A stretch of DNA of 64,000 nt from Flavobacterium sp. JAS (GTDB taxonomy: Bacteria > Bacteroidota > Bacteroidia > Flavobacteriales > Flavobacteriaceae): NCBI RefSeq assembly GCF_020991455.1, contig NZ_JAJMOX010000006.1:124001-188000 (forward strand), written 5' to 3'. Both the position numbers and the translations under genes were made by a program. Shown one piece after another: positions 16,519-24,068 of the stretch (its first letter is position 1; each line of letters starts with the position of its first letter). The notes below the pieces were generated by a model. It was not told where the DNA came from. It ran no database searches and worked only from the letters and a program-made list of their open reading frames with translations.

Positions 16519-17250
16519 ATGAAACGAACATTGGTTATTGGAGATATTCACGGCGGTTTAAAAGCTTTAATTCAATTATTGGATCGAGTTGAAATTAACG
16601 AAGATAATCGACTTGTTTTTCTTGGAGATTACGTTGACGGCTGGAGTGAATCCCGACAAGTAATTGATTTTCTTATCGAATTATCTCAAAAACAGGAATG
16701 TATTTTTATAAGAGGAAATCATGATGTTTGGTGCCATGAATGGTTGAAGAATGATGACATAAATGATATTTGGTTTTTGCACGGAGGAAAATCTACCATA
16801 GAGAGTTATCATGATATTGATCTTTTACAAAAAGAGAAACATCTTCAGTTTTTTGAAAACATGCAGGATTACTTTGTAGATGAAGATAATAATTTGTTTA
16901 TTCACGCTGGTTTTTCGTCAATGCATGGTCCCGAAAAAGAACATTATGCAAGCAATTTTTCCTGGGACAGAACACTTTGGGAAATGGCTTTGACGATGGA
17001 TAAAAGAATTCAAAAAGATTCTCTTTCATATCCAAAAAGATTATTGCTTTTTAATGAGATTTACATTGGTCATACGCCAACACTTCATTACAATGTTGAA
17101 ATTCCAATGCAAGGTTGTAATGTCTGGAATATAGATACCGGAGCGGGTTTTTATGGAAAACTAACTTGTATTGATGTTGAAACAAAAGAGTTTTGGCAAA
17201 GTGAGGCAGTGCAAAGTTTTTATCCAAATGAAAAAGGAAGAAATAAATAG
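16519..17250 (+). CDS. PPP-type metallophosphatase
   Basis: 243 aa calcineurin-like phosphoesterase of the PrpA/ApaH-like PPP group. The five metal motifs are present: GDIHGG (residues 7-12), GDYVDGWSES (about 35-44), RGNHDVW, IHAGF, and GHTPT. In this island it could remove the phosphate from ADP-ribose 1''-phosphate, cleave a dinucleotide or act on proteins; the sequence does not decide. It is four bases ahead of the Nampt-fusion start and 13 bases after the ARH gene. Confidence 0.9.
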   Translation: MKRTLVIGDIHGGLKALIQLLDRVEINEDNRLVFLGDYVDGWSESRQVIDFLIELSQKQECIFIRGNHDVWCHEWLKNDDINDIWFLHGGKSTIESYHDIDLLQKEKHLQFFENMQDYFVDEDNNLFIHAGFSSMHGPEKEHYASNFSWDRTLWEMALTMDKRIQKDSLSYPKRLLLFNEIYIGHTPTLHYNVEIPMQGCNVWNIDTGAGFYGKLTCIDVETKEFWQSEAVQSFYPNEKGRNK

Positions 17251-17254
17251 AAAG

Positions 17255-19183
17255 ATGAAGAAAATTTTTAGAGCTCCAGAAGAAATTCCTTTACAAAGTG
17301 ATTTAAAAACAATCTTTTTGGCTGGATCTATAGAAATGGATACGGCGATAAATTGGCAAAAACATTGCGAAGAACTATTGAAAGACAATTATATTATCTT
17401 TAACCCAAGAAGAGATCAATGGGACAATAGTTGGTCACAAACAATCGAAAATGAAAATTTTAAAGATCAAGTTGATTGGGAGCTTAACGTATTAGAACAA
17501 GCAGACATTATAATTATGTATTTTGCAGGAAATACAATGTCACCAATATCTTTGCTTGAGTTTGGGCTTTATGCTCAATCCAAGAAGATGAAAGTTGTTG
17601 TCGAAGAAGATTTTTGGCGCAAAGGTAATATCGACATTGTGTGCGACAGATATACAATAGAACAATTTAAAACACTAGAAGAGTTAATCCTAAATTTACT
17701 AAAAATAAAAAATATGAACCCATTATTATTAACAGACGGTTACAAAGTTGACCATAGAAGACAATATCCAGATAAAACTACATTAGTGTATTCGAACTGG
17801 ACACCAAGAAAATCAAGAATTGAAAGTCTTGATGAAGTTGTGTTTTTTGGATTGCAATATTTCATCAAAAAATATATTATTCATGATTTTGATGCCGATT
17901 TTTTCAAGCAGCCAAAAGAAGAAGTCGTTAAAAAATACGCACGCCGAATCAATAATTATTTGGGTGAAAACCAAGTTGGGACAAAACATATCGAAGATTT
18001 ACATGATTTAGGATATATTCCGATGGTTTTTAAAGCCTTGCCAGAAGGAGTAAGTGTGCCTTTGAGAGTTCCAATGTTTACAATGTACAATACACTTCCG
18101 GAATTTTTCTGGTTGACGAATTATTTCGAAACATTACTTTCTGCGGTTATTTGGCTTCCTTGTAATTCGGCTACAATAGCAAAAGAGTACAGAAAAGTTT
18201 TAGATAAATATGCTGAAGAAACTTCATCTGTTCCTGATTTTGTAAACTGGCAAGGGCACGATTTTTCAATGAGAGGAATGGGCGGAATCGAAGCAGCAAT
18301 AACTTCTGCAGCCGGACATTTATTGAGTTTTACAGGTTCAGATACGATTCCCGCAATTGATTTCTTCGAAGAATATTATAACGCCAATTCAGATACGGAA
18401 TTAATCGCAGGTTCAGTTGCCGCAACAGAGCATTCTGTAATGTGTATGGGAACTACAGAAGGTGAATGTGAAACTTTCAAAAGATTAATTACTGAAGTGT
18501 ATCCAAAAGGAATTGTTTCTATCGTTTCTGATACCTGGGATTTATGGAAAGTTTTAACGGATTATTTACCTCGCTTAAAAGAAGATATTGTTGCTAGAGA
18601 AGGTAAAGTAGTAATTCGTCCTGATAGCGGTGATCCGGTTGATATTATCTGCGGAAATCCGAATGGAAAAACACAAGAAGAGAAAAAAGGTGTAATTGAG
18701 CTTCTTTGGGATGTTTTTGGAGGTGATGTTAATGCAAAAGGATATAAAGAGCTTATTCTTCAAATTGGAGCTATTTACGGTGATAGTATCACGGTAGCAA
18801 GAGCAACTCAAATTGCAGAAAGATTAAAAGAAAAAGGTTTTGCGTCTACAAACGTTGTTTTAGGAATCGGTTCTTTTACATACCAGTACAATACGCGTGA
18901 TACTTTTGGTTTTGCCATGAAAGCAACATACGGGGAAGTTGACGGAGAAGGAAGAGCTATCTTCAAAGATCCAATTACGGATGACGGAACTAAAAAATCA
19001 GCTAAAGGTTTAATGAAAATTGATTTAGTTGATGGAGTATATCATTTAACCGATAATGTTTCTTGGGAAGAAGAAAAACAAGGAGAATTGAAAGAAGTTT
19101 TCAGAGACGGAAAACTTTTAATTGATCAATCGCTAAGTGAGATTAGAGTAAGAGTTAAAAGCCAGATAAACGTTGAAGCATAA
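17255..19183 (+). CDS. NDT-like domain / nicotinamide phosphoribosyltransferase fusion
   Basis: 642 aa. Residues about 15-145 resemble the nucleoside 2-deoxyribosyltransferase (NDT/DNPH1) fold: IFLAGSIEM (20-28), FNPRRDQW (49-56), DWELNVLEQADIIIMYF, and SPISLLEFGLYA with the likely catalytic Glu102. Residues 154-642 are full-length Nampt (489 aa): LLTDGYKVDHRRQYP, AATEHSVMC (phospho-His site), VIRPDSGDPVD (PRPP site) and GIGSFTYQYNTRDT. It makes NMN from nicotinamide and PRPP. The N-domain may hydrolyse an N-glycoside. An internal ATG at 17714 could give Nampt alone. The start at 17255 avoids a long overlap with the phosphatase gene. Confidence 0.93.
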   Translation: MKKIFRAPEEIPLQSDLKTIFLAGSIEMDTAINWQKHCEELLKDNYIIFNPRRDQWDNSWSQTIENENFKDQVDWELNVLEQADIIIMYFAGNTMSPISLLEFGLYAQSKKMKVVVEEDFWRKGNIDIVCDRYTIEQFKTLEELILNLLKIKNMNPLLLTDGYKVDHRRQYPDKTTLVYSNWTPRKSRIESLDEVVFFGLQYFIKKYIIHDFDADFFKQPKEEVVKKYARRINNYLGENQVGTKHIEDLHDLGYIPMVFKALPEGVSVPLRVPMFTMYNTLPEFFWLTNYFETLLSAVIWLPCNSATIAKEYRKVLDKYAEETSSVPDFVNWQGHDFSMRGMGGIEAAITSAAGHLLSFTGSDTIPAIDFFEEYYNANSDTELIAGSVAATEHSVMCMGTTEGECETFKRLITEVYPKGIVSIVSDTWDLWKVLTDYLPRLKEDIVAREGKVVIRPDSGDPVDIICGNPNGKTQEEKKGVIELLWDVFGGDVNAKGYKELILQIGAIYGDSITVARATQIAERLKEKGFASTNVVLGIGSFTYQYNTRDTFGFAMKATYGEVDGEGRAIFKDPITDDGTKKSAKGLMKIDLVDGVYHLTDNVSWEEEKQGELKEVFRDGKLLIDQSLSEIRVRVKSQINVEA

Positions 19184-19188
19184 AAACA

Positions 19189-19223
19189 AGAAAGCCTGAA
19201 TTTTTTAATTCAGGCTTTCTTTT
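19189..19223 (+). terminator. Terminator of the NAD island
   Basis: AGAAAGCCTGAATT (19189-19202) pairs with AATTCAGGCTTTCT (19207-19220) around TTTT, then TTT. It closes the transcription unit after the Nampt fusion. Confidence 0.8.
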
Positions 19224-19277
19224 GCTCTATTTTTCATTCCGACGAAAGAAGAATTTTTATAAACAACAATATTTTAT

Positions 19278-19448
19278 ATTCCGTAGGAATATCTCATCGG
19301 TAGAAAAAAATGTATTGTTTTGCGTTGTGTCCTGTAGGGACACCTGTTTTTAGGGGAATAAAATATCTGCACCATTAACCAAACGTTCCTACGGAACGTA
19401 TAATCATAATTAAAATTTAGTTCTACCGATCAGACATTCCTACGGAAT
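19278..19448. mobile_element. MITE-like element with 28-bp terminal inverted repeats (171 bp)
   Basis: The left end ATTCCGTAGGAATATCTCAT (28-bp arm 19278-19305) and right end (19421-19448, read on the other strand) match at 26 of 28 positions. Internal palindromes ACGTTCCTACGGAACGT (19383-19399) and GTGTCCTGTAGGGACAC (19327-19343) repeat the same theme. There is no coding potential. A related partial copy lies at 13815-13881. Confidence 0.65.
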
Positions 19449-19455
19449 GATTTTT

Positions 19456-20037
19456 TTATTTCTTATAAAAATTATTGTGATCAATATATTCCCAAACCTT
19501 TGGTGGCAAAAGCGGTTGAATGTTTTTGCCTTCTTTAATACTGTTTCGGATAAAAGTCGATGAAATCTCAACAATTGGTGCGTCAATAACATGAACTTTC
19601 GGATGTGATTTTAATTCGATATTTTCCTCTTCGTCTGAAATTCTTGGGTAAACATAAATATCATAATGATCTAAAATCACTTCGTAGTTTTTCCATTTAT
19701 GAAGCGTTTTAAGGTTGTCTTCGCCCATAATTAATGAAAAGTCATGAGTTGGATATTTTTCATGCAAATGAACCAAAGTATTTACCGTGTAATTAGGCTG
19801 AGGTAATTTAAACTCAATATCCGAAGGTTTAATTTTCGGGTAATCTTCTGTTGCCAGAAAAACCATTTCCAAACGTTGATGATCATCTAACAAAGTAGCT
19901 TTCTTTTTAAGCGGATTGTGTGGCGTAACGACCATCCAAATCTGATCTAAATCGGCAAACTCTGCCATGTGATTGGCAATAATTAAGTGACCAACATGAA
20001 TTGGATTATATGTTCCGAAATAAAGACCTATTTTCAT
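19456..20037 (-). CDS. nadD: Nicotinate-nucleotide adenylyltransferase
   Basis: 193 aa. Converts nicotinate (or nicotinamide) mononucleotide plus ATP to the dinucleotide in NAD+ synthesis. Motifs: GLYFGTYNPIHVGHL (residues 4-18, nucleotidyltransferase GxFxPxHxGH), TPHNPLKKK, and SSTFIRNSIKEG near the C-terminus (ISSTxIR). The start at 20037 is chosen because GLYFGTYNP normally begins at residue 4; the 13-residue upstream extension lies in a repeat. It is convergent with the NAD island and co-directional with gmk and yicC. Confidence 0.95.
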   Translation of the reverse strand: MKIGLYFGTYNPIHVGHLIIANHMAEFADLDQIWMVVTPHNPLKKKATLLDDHQRLEMVFLATEDYPKIKPSDIEFKLPQPNYTVNTLVHLHEKYPTHDFSLIMGEDNLKTLHKWKNYEVILDHYDIYVYPRISDEEENIELKSHPKVHVIDAPIVEISSTFIRNSIKEGKNIQPLLPPKVWEYIDHNNFYKK

Positions 20038-20050
20038 TTTTGGTTTGTTT

Positions 20051-20138
20051 CGCAGAGATTCGCTGAGTTTTCGCAAAGATTCTCAAAGTTATTTTAAAAC
20101 TTTGTGCAACTCTGCGCTTTTACTTTGTGTAACTCTGT
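20051..20138. repeat. CGCAGAGATTCGC-type intergenic dyad
   Basis: CGCAGAGATTCGCTGAG on the left and ACTTTGTGCAACTCTGCGC on the right are imperfect inverted copies of the CTTTGCGnnnCTCTGCG word family. It separates gmk from nadD. Confidence 0.55.
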
Positions 20139-20146
20139 GTAATAAC

Positions 20147-20719
20147 TTATTTATTTACAAAATCCTTTACCAATTGATATGCTTCTTCTTTTGCCGTATC
20201 TAAATCGTAATTTTTGATGATGGTGTCAAATTGTGGAGCAGTCGCCAGTTCAACAGAAGCTTTTGCAATACGCATGTTTATTTTGTCATCAGTTTCAGTA
20301 GAACGTTGCTTTAGTCGGCGTTTTAGTTCGTCAACACTTGGTGGTTTTACAAAAACAGCTAAAGTTTGTTCCGGAAATTTGTGTTTGATACGTAATCCGC
20401 CTGCAACATCAATATCAAAAATTACGTTTTTTCCTAAAGCCCAGATTCTTTCGATTTCGGCTTTCAAAGTACCGTAAAAATTGTCACGATAGACTTCTTC
20501 CCATTCCAGGAATTCTTCTGCTTTAATGTGTTTTTTGAATTCTTCCAACGAAATAAAATAATAATCTTTTCCGTGTTCTTCTTCTCCGCGTGGGTCGCGT
20601 GAAGCCGCTGAGATCGAAAATTCTAAATTTAAATCTTCTTTCCCAAGTAAATGTCTTACTATAGTTGTTTTTCCCGATCCCGAAGGTGCAGAGAAAACAA
20701 TTAATTTTCCTTTGTTCAT
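20147..20719 (-). CDS. gmk: Guanylate kinase
   Basis: 190 aa. Phosphorylates GMP to GDP. P-loop FSAPSGSGKTTIVRHLLG (residues 9-26), GMP-binding SAASRDPRGEEEHGKDYYFIS, and FDIDVAGGLRIKHKFP. The lid region RLKQRSTETDDKINMRI is intact. It lies in the order yicC-gmk-nadD on the minus strand, a common Bacteroidota arrangement. Confidence 0.97.
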   Translation of the reverse strand: MNKGKLIVFSAPSGSGKTTIVRHLLGKEDLNLEFSISAASRDPRGEEEHGKDYYFISLEEFKKHIKAEEFLEWEEVYRDNFYGTLKAEIERIWALGKNVIFDIDVAGGLRIKHKFPEQTLAVFVKPPSVDELKRRLKQRSTETDDKINMRIAKASVELATAPQFDTIIKNYDLDTAKEEAYQLVKDFVNK

Positions 20720-20745
20720 TAATTTATGCTTTAGGCTTTAGGCGG

Positions 20746-20805
20746 TACGCTTTAAGCTCTCTTACTTTATGTTTTTTTTGCTTATAGCCTATAGCTTAAA
20801 GCGTA
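20746..20805. repeat. TACGCTTTAAGCT inverted repeat
   Basis: TACGCTTTAAGCT (20746-20758) is perfectly inverted at 20793-20805, with a 34-base loop. It occupies the gmk-yicC gap. GCTTTAGGCTTTAGGC words nearby suggest another interspersed family. Confidence 0.6.
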
Positions 20806-20810
20806 TGCGT

Positions 20811-21671
20811 TTACAACACATTCAAAACCTGTTCCTTAATCTTCTCTAATTCATCTTTCATCATCACCACTAATTTCTGCATTTGGGCGTGATTCGATTT
20901 TGAACCCATTGTATTGATCTCACGACCCATTTCCTGAGTAATAAAACCTAATTTACGACCATTAGCTTCGGTACCTTTTATGGTTTCTAAGAAATAGTCT
21001 AGATGGTTTGTCAAGCGAACCTTTTCTTCAGTAATATCCAGTTTTTCTAAATAATAAATCAATTCTTGTTCAAAACGATTTTCATCAACATTAACCTGTA
21101 ATTCCGAAATTGCAGTTTGCAAACGGTCTTTTATAGCCTGAACACGTTCTGGATCAAGTGCCAAAGCATCGTTCATATACTGACGAATATTTCCAATTCT
21201 TAAGTTGAATTCTTTCTCAAGAGATTCTCCCTCGTCTTTTCTAAAAGTTAAGATGTTTTGAAGCGCTTCCTCAATGATAACCTGAATTTGTTCCCAATCG
21301 TTTTCATCGATTTCCTCACGCTCCGTTTTTAGCGTATCTGGCATACGAACGGCCATTTTCATCAATTCAGTTTCATCGGCATCAGGATAAACTTCTTTAA
21401 GCTGAGCGATGTAGTTTTTTACAACAGGTACATTTACTTTAGTCGAAGTTTGTTCAGAAGTACTTTCAATGTAAATCCCGAAATCAATTTTTCCTCTTTC
21501 AAGCTTTGTAGAGATCTGAGTTCTTAAACCTAATTCCATTTCGCGATAAAGCGACGGCATTCTTACGTTTAAATCCAAACCTTTACTATTTAAGGATTTT
21601 ACTTCAACGGTAATTTTTTTTGTAGGCAATTGCAAAGAAGCTTTGCCAAACCCTGTCATAGATTGTATCAT
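20811..21671 (-). CDS. yicC: YicC family endoribonuclease
   Basis: 286 aa. The N-terminal signature MIQSMTGFGKA and the C-terminal DUF1732 block LGFITQEMGREINTMGSKSN, then a final helix, define the YicC family. E. coli YicC has been described as an endoribonuclease acting on a small RNA. The middle part is largely helical and charged. It is the first gene of the yicC-gmk-nadD run. Confidence 0.95.
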   Translation of the reverse strand: MIQSMTGFGKASLQLPTKKITVEVKSLNSKGLDLNVRMPSLYREMELGLRTQISTKLERGKIDFGIYIESTSEQTSTKVNVPVVKNYIAQLKEVYPDADETELMKMAVRMPDTLKTEREEIDENDWEQIQVIIEEALQNILTFRKDEGESLEKEFNLRIGNIRQYMNDALALDPERVQAIKDRLQTAISELQVNVDENRFEQELIYYLEKLDITEEKVRLTNHLDYFLETIKGTEANGRKLGFITQEMGREINTMGSKSNHAQMQKLVVMMKDELEKIKEQVLNVL

Positions 21672-21767
21672 ATAATTGAGTATAAAGGCGCAAAGATAAA
21701 TAAAAGTTTGCTGTGTTTAGATGTAAAATGTCTAATCTGTTCAGAGTAAACGGTTTTAAAGTTTTTT

Positions 21768-21833
21768 GCCACGAATTTCACAAATTTATGCTAATAAGAA
21801 TATTAATTCGTGAAAATTTGTGCAATTTGTGGC
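21768..21833. repeat. GCCACGAATT-type inverted repeat
   Basis: GCCACGAATTTCACAAATTT (21768-21787) is inverted at 21814-21833 with two mismatches. Second of three copies in the window. Confidence 0.75.
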
Positions 21834-21880
21834 TAACTTTTTTCAGCGCCAGGATTTTAGTTTTTTAGGCGTTTCCTCCG

Positions 21881-21950
21881 GCCGGGCTATCCGCTTCCAA
21901 TCTTTTTTTGAGCTGAAAAAGCTCAAAAAAAGGATTTCCGCTTCAAACGT
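21881..21950. repeat. GGGCTATCCGC hairpin element
   Basis: GGGCTATCCGCTTCCAATC, then hairpin TTTTTTTGAGC (21903-21913) / GCTCAAAAAAA (21921-21931), then GGATTTCCGCTTCAAACG. AATC (21899-21902) pairs with GATT (21933-21936), extending the stem, and CCGCTTC is directly repeated on both sides. From memory, similar elements with varying hairpins are scattered in Bacteroidota genomes; the function is unknown to me. Confidence 0.55.
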
Positions 21951-22032
21951 AGTTCACTGAACACTAATAAAAAACAGAATTGTAGTGAAGTAATCCCTAA
22001 CGCAACCCCGCATTCATTAGAATTTTCAGGTA

Positions 22033-22386
22033 TTACTTTTCCAAAGCTTTCATGACTTGTAAGGTAACAGGTTGGGTATTACCAATGAAAATCTTATTAT
22101 CAATAATGAAAACCGGACGACTGATAAAAGTATAATGTTCTAAAATATATTTCTTATAATCATCTTCCGTCAACGACTTGTTTTTTAAATCCATAGACTT
22201 GTACAATTGCGCTTTTTTGCTGAATAAAGCTTCGTAACTGCCTGCAAGCTGATACATTTCTTCAAGTTCAGCTTCCGTAATGGGATTTTGTTTAATATCG
22301 TGAAAAACCAGATTATTGTCTTTTGGCAGACTTTTGATGATTTTTCGACAAGTATCGCAAGAAGCTAAGTAATATATTTTGTTCAT
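22033..22386 (-). CDS. ArsC/Spx-family thioredoxin-fold protein
   Basis: 117 aa. It has the ArsC-type fold with ASCDTCRKIIKSLP (CxxC at residues 9-12), a central helical insert, and a FISRPVFIIDNKIFIGNT segment corresponding to the cis-Pro and substrate loop. Members are arsenate reductases or YffB/Spx-like proteins; no ars genes are nearby, so a redox role without arsenate is equally likely. It is divergent from the DinB-family gene. Confidence 0.9.
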   Translation of the reverse strand: MNKIYYLASCDTCRKIIKSLPKDNNLVFHDIKQNPITEAELEEMYQLAGSYEALFSKKAQLYKSMDLKNKSLTEDDYKKYILEHYTFISRPVFIIDNKIFIGNTQPVTLQVMKALEK

Positions 22387-22463
22387 AATTTTTAATTTAA
22401 GAGACTACAAAGAAAATTCATTTAAAACTTAAAAATGCCTAATTTTAGAAAAAAAATAAAATT

Positions 22464-22919
22464 ATGAATTCAGTTTTTGAAGTACAAAAAACCATTAGAG
22501 AAGTTCTTTTGAAGGTTTTAGATAATCATTCATTAGAACAATTGAACAAAATCCCAGAAGGATTTACTAATAATTTAATTTGGAATATTGCACATTGCGT
22601 GGCTTCGCACCAAGTTTTAATCTATAAATTGTCAGGTTTGCCAATGATGGTTTCAGAAGATTTTGTAGCTAAATATAAAAAAGGAACCAAACCAGAAGGC
22701 AATGTCTCACAGGCCGAAGTTGACGAAATCAGAGTCTTAGTTTCTTCGACTTTAGATCAGGTTCAGAAAGATTTTGCTAATAAGATCTTTGTTACTTATA
22801 CGGAATATCCAACGAGTTTAGGTTTTATACTCAAAAACATTGACGGAGCTTTGAGCTTTAATAATTACCATGAAGGAATTCATACCGGAATAGTAATGAG
22901 CATCAGAAAGTTTGTTTAA
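22464..22919 (+). CDS. DinB family (DinB_2) protein
   Basis: 151 aa four-helix-bundle protein. The conserved metal-binding histidines are in NIAHCVASHQ (about residue 43) and in NNYHEGIHTGIV (about 137-141). DinB-like proteins include thiol transferases that use bacillithiol or other thiols, but the substrate of this one is unknown. A perfect terminator hairpin follows. Confidence 0.9.
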   Translation: MNSVFEVQKTIREVLLKVLDNHSLEQLNKIPEGFTNNLIWNIAHCVASHQVLIYKLSGLPMMVSEDFVAKYKKGTKPEGNVSQAEVDEIRVLVSSTLDQVQKDFANKIFVTYTEYPTSLGFILKNIDGALSFNNYHEGIHTGIVMSIRKFV

Positions 22920-22922
22920 AAG

Positions 22923-22956
22923 AAAATCCCGTCCAGAAACTTCTGGACGGGATTTT
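22923..22956. terminator. Bidirectional terminator
   Basis: AAAATCCCGTCCAGAA (22923-22938) and TTCTGGACGGGATTTT (22941-22956) form a 16-bp inverted repeat between convergent genes; T-tracts on both strands. Confidence 0.85.
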
Positions 22957-22957
22957 T

Positions 22958-23449
22958 TTATTCTACTATAGTTTCAATTGTCACTTTCATGGCACCACTT
23001 CCTTTGCTTTTGGTGATTTCCATAAAGGCTCTTTTCGATAAGTCTAATTCTCTTGTTTTAACAAACGGACCACGATCAGTAATTTTTACAATTACGAATT
23101 TTCCGTTAGCTTCATTTGTTACTTTTATTCGTGTTCCAAATGGAAGCTTTTTGTGTGCAGCGGTATAGGCGCTATTGCTAAATCTGCTTCCGTTTGCTGT
23201 TTTTTTACCATTAAAACGATCAGCGTAGTAGGAGGCGTGTGCGTTTTTTTTATATGGTTTAAGTTTTAAGCCTTTATCCGTAAAAACCGAATCAGTAGGT
23301 ATTGCGATTAAATTAGGTCTTATGGTTTTTACTGTATCCTGAGGTGGTTTAGATTCGGTTACTGGTTTTGTCTGACTTATGACATAAGTAAAACAACTTA
23401 AAAAGGTTATAGTAAGTGTTGTGAGTATAATGTGTTTTTTATTTCTCAT
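22958..23449 (-). CDS. RlpA-like double-psi beta-barrel protein
   Basis: 163 aa. An N-terminal hydrophobic signal or anchor (residues 6-25) is followed by a proline/threonine-rich linker. The DPBB domain (about 70-160) shows ASYYADRFNGKKTANGSRFS, LPFGTRIKVTN, VKITDRGPFVKTRELDLSKRAF. RlpA proteins act on or bind denuded peptidoglycan at the septum; the Asp of TDRGPF is present. There is no SPOR domain, unlike enterobacterial RlpA. Confidence 0.92.
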   Translation of the reverse strand: MRNKKHIILTTLTITFLSCFTYVISQTKPVTESKPPQDTVKTIRPNLIAIPTDSVFTDKGLKLKPYKKNAHASYYADRFNGKKTANGSRFSNSAYTAAHKKLPFGTRIKVTNEANGKFVIVKITDRGPFVKTRELDLSKRAFMEITKSKGSGAMKVTIETIVE

Positions 23450-23504
23450 TTTTTATTTTTTTTCAGACTTGGGGAGTTTGTACAAATAATATGCCGAGAT
23501 AAAA

Positions 23505-23528
23505 AAAGCCCTAGAATTTTAGGGCTTT
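23505..23528 (-). terminator. Terminator downstream of the four-helix membrane protein gene
   Basis: AAAGCCCTA (23505-23513) pairs with TAGGGCTTT (23520-23528); on the minus strand the hairpin is followed by a run of T. Confidence 0.75.
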
Positions 23529-23540
23529 AATTGGTTTTTT

Positions 23541-23963
23541 TTAGAACCATAGGTTCCACGGGATTCTACTTAATATAAGTAATAATCCTAATCCGTAAAA
23601 AATAGCAAAAGTTTTAAATTTAGCTTCGCTATTGATTAATTTTTTATGTTTTGACCATCCAATGGTTATCAAAATGATTGCTATAATATTAATAAGTGGG
23701 TGCTCTAATGACGTTAATCTTAGTTCTGCATTAGACATTTGTCCAAAAGCTGCTTTTCCTAACGGAGAGACGAAATAAAGGATTAAACCAATTAATAATT
23801 GAGTGTGTGTGCCTATTAAAGCAAATAAAGCAATTTTGCGATCTTTAGCTGTGAATTCTTTTTTAGAAGTTAATCCAAGGATAGCATTTACAACTGCAAT
23901 TAGTAAAAGTAATAAAGCTAAATAAGCCCAACCCGAATGGAATTTTTGTAAAAAATGGTACAT
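23541..23963 (-). CDS. Four-helix membrane protein (140 aa)
   Basis: Hydrophobic segments at about residues 13-32, 44-65, 85-103 and 117-135 predict four transmembrane helices. Histidines occur at the helix ends or inside (KFHSGWAY, IGTHTQLLIG, SLEHPLINI), which would suit a haem-b-binding membrane protein. That is an inference from His placement only. It is conserved-looking and short; no enzyme family is recognised. Confidence 0.8.
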   Translation of the reverse strand: MYHFLQKFHSGWAYLALLLLLIAVVNAILGLTSKKEFTAKDRKIALFALIGTHTQLLIGLILYFVSPLGKAAFGQMSNAELRLTSLEHPLINIIAIILITIGWSKHKKLINSEAKFKTFAIFYGLGLLLILSRIPWNLWF

Positions 23964-24008
23964 AAATTAGATTTTTTGTTAAAACAAATATAGCAAAAAA
24001 GGGCATAA

Positions 24009-24044
24009 AAAAACGGCATTAAACTAAAAGTCAATGCCGTTTTT
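24009..24044 (-). terminator. Terminator downstream of the TonB receptor gene
   Basis: AAAAACGGCATT (24009-24020) pairs with AATGCCGTTTTT (24033-24044); T-tract on the minus strand. Confidence 0.8.
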
Positions 24045-24068
24045 ATTATTTATTTAGATTCTAAATTC

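Larger units (their letters stand above)
21672..22032. other. Gene-free spacer (361 bp)
   Basis: Holds the yicC upstream region, a GCCACGAATT-type dyad (21768-21833) and a hairpin element with flanking CCGCTTC repeats (21881-21950). No coding sequence was seen. Confidence 0.6.

Noticed and set aside
7524..19183. NAD island as a prophage or phage remnant
   Set aside because: Prs and Nampt pairs occur in phages, but there are no capsid, tail, integrase or lysis genes, no tRNA attachment site and no clear base-composition shift.
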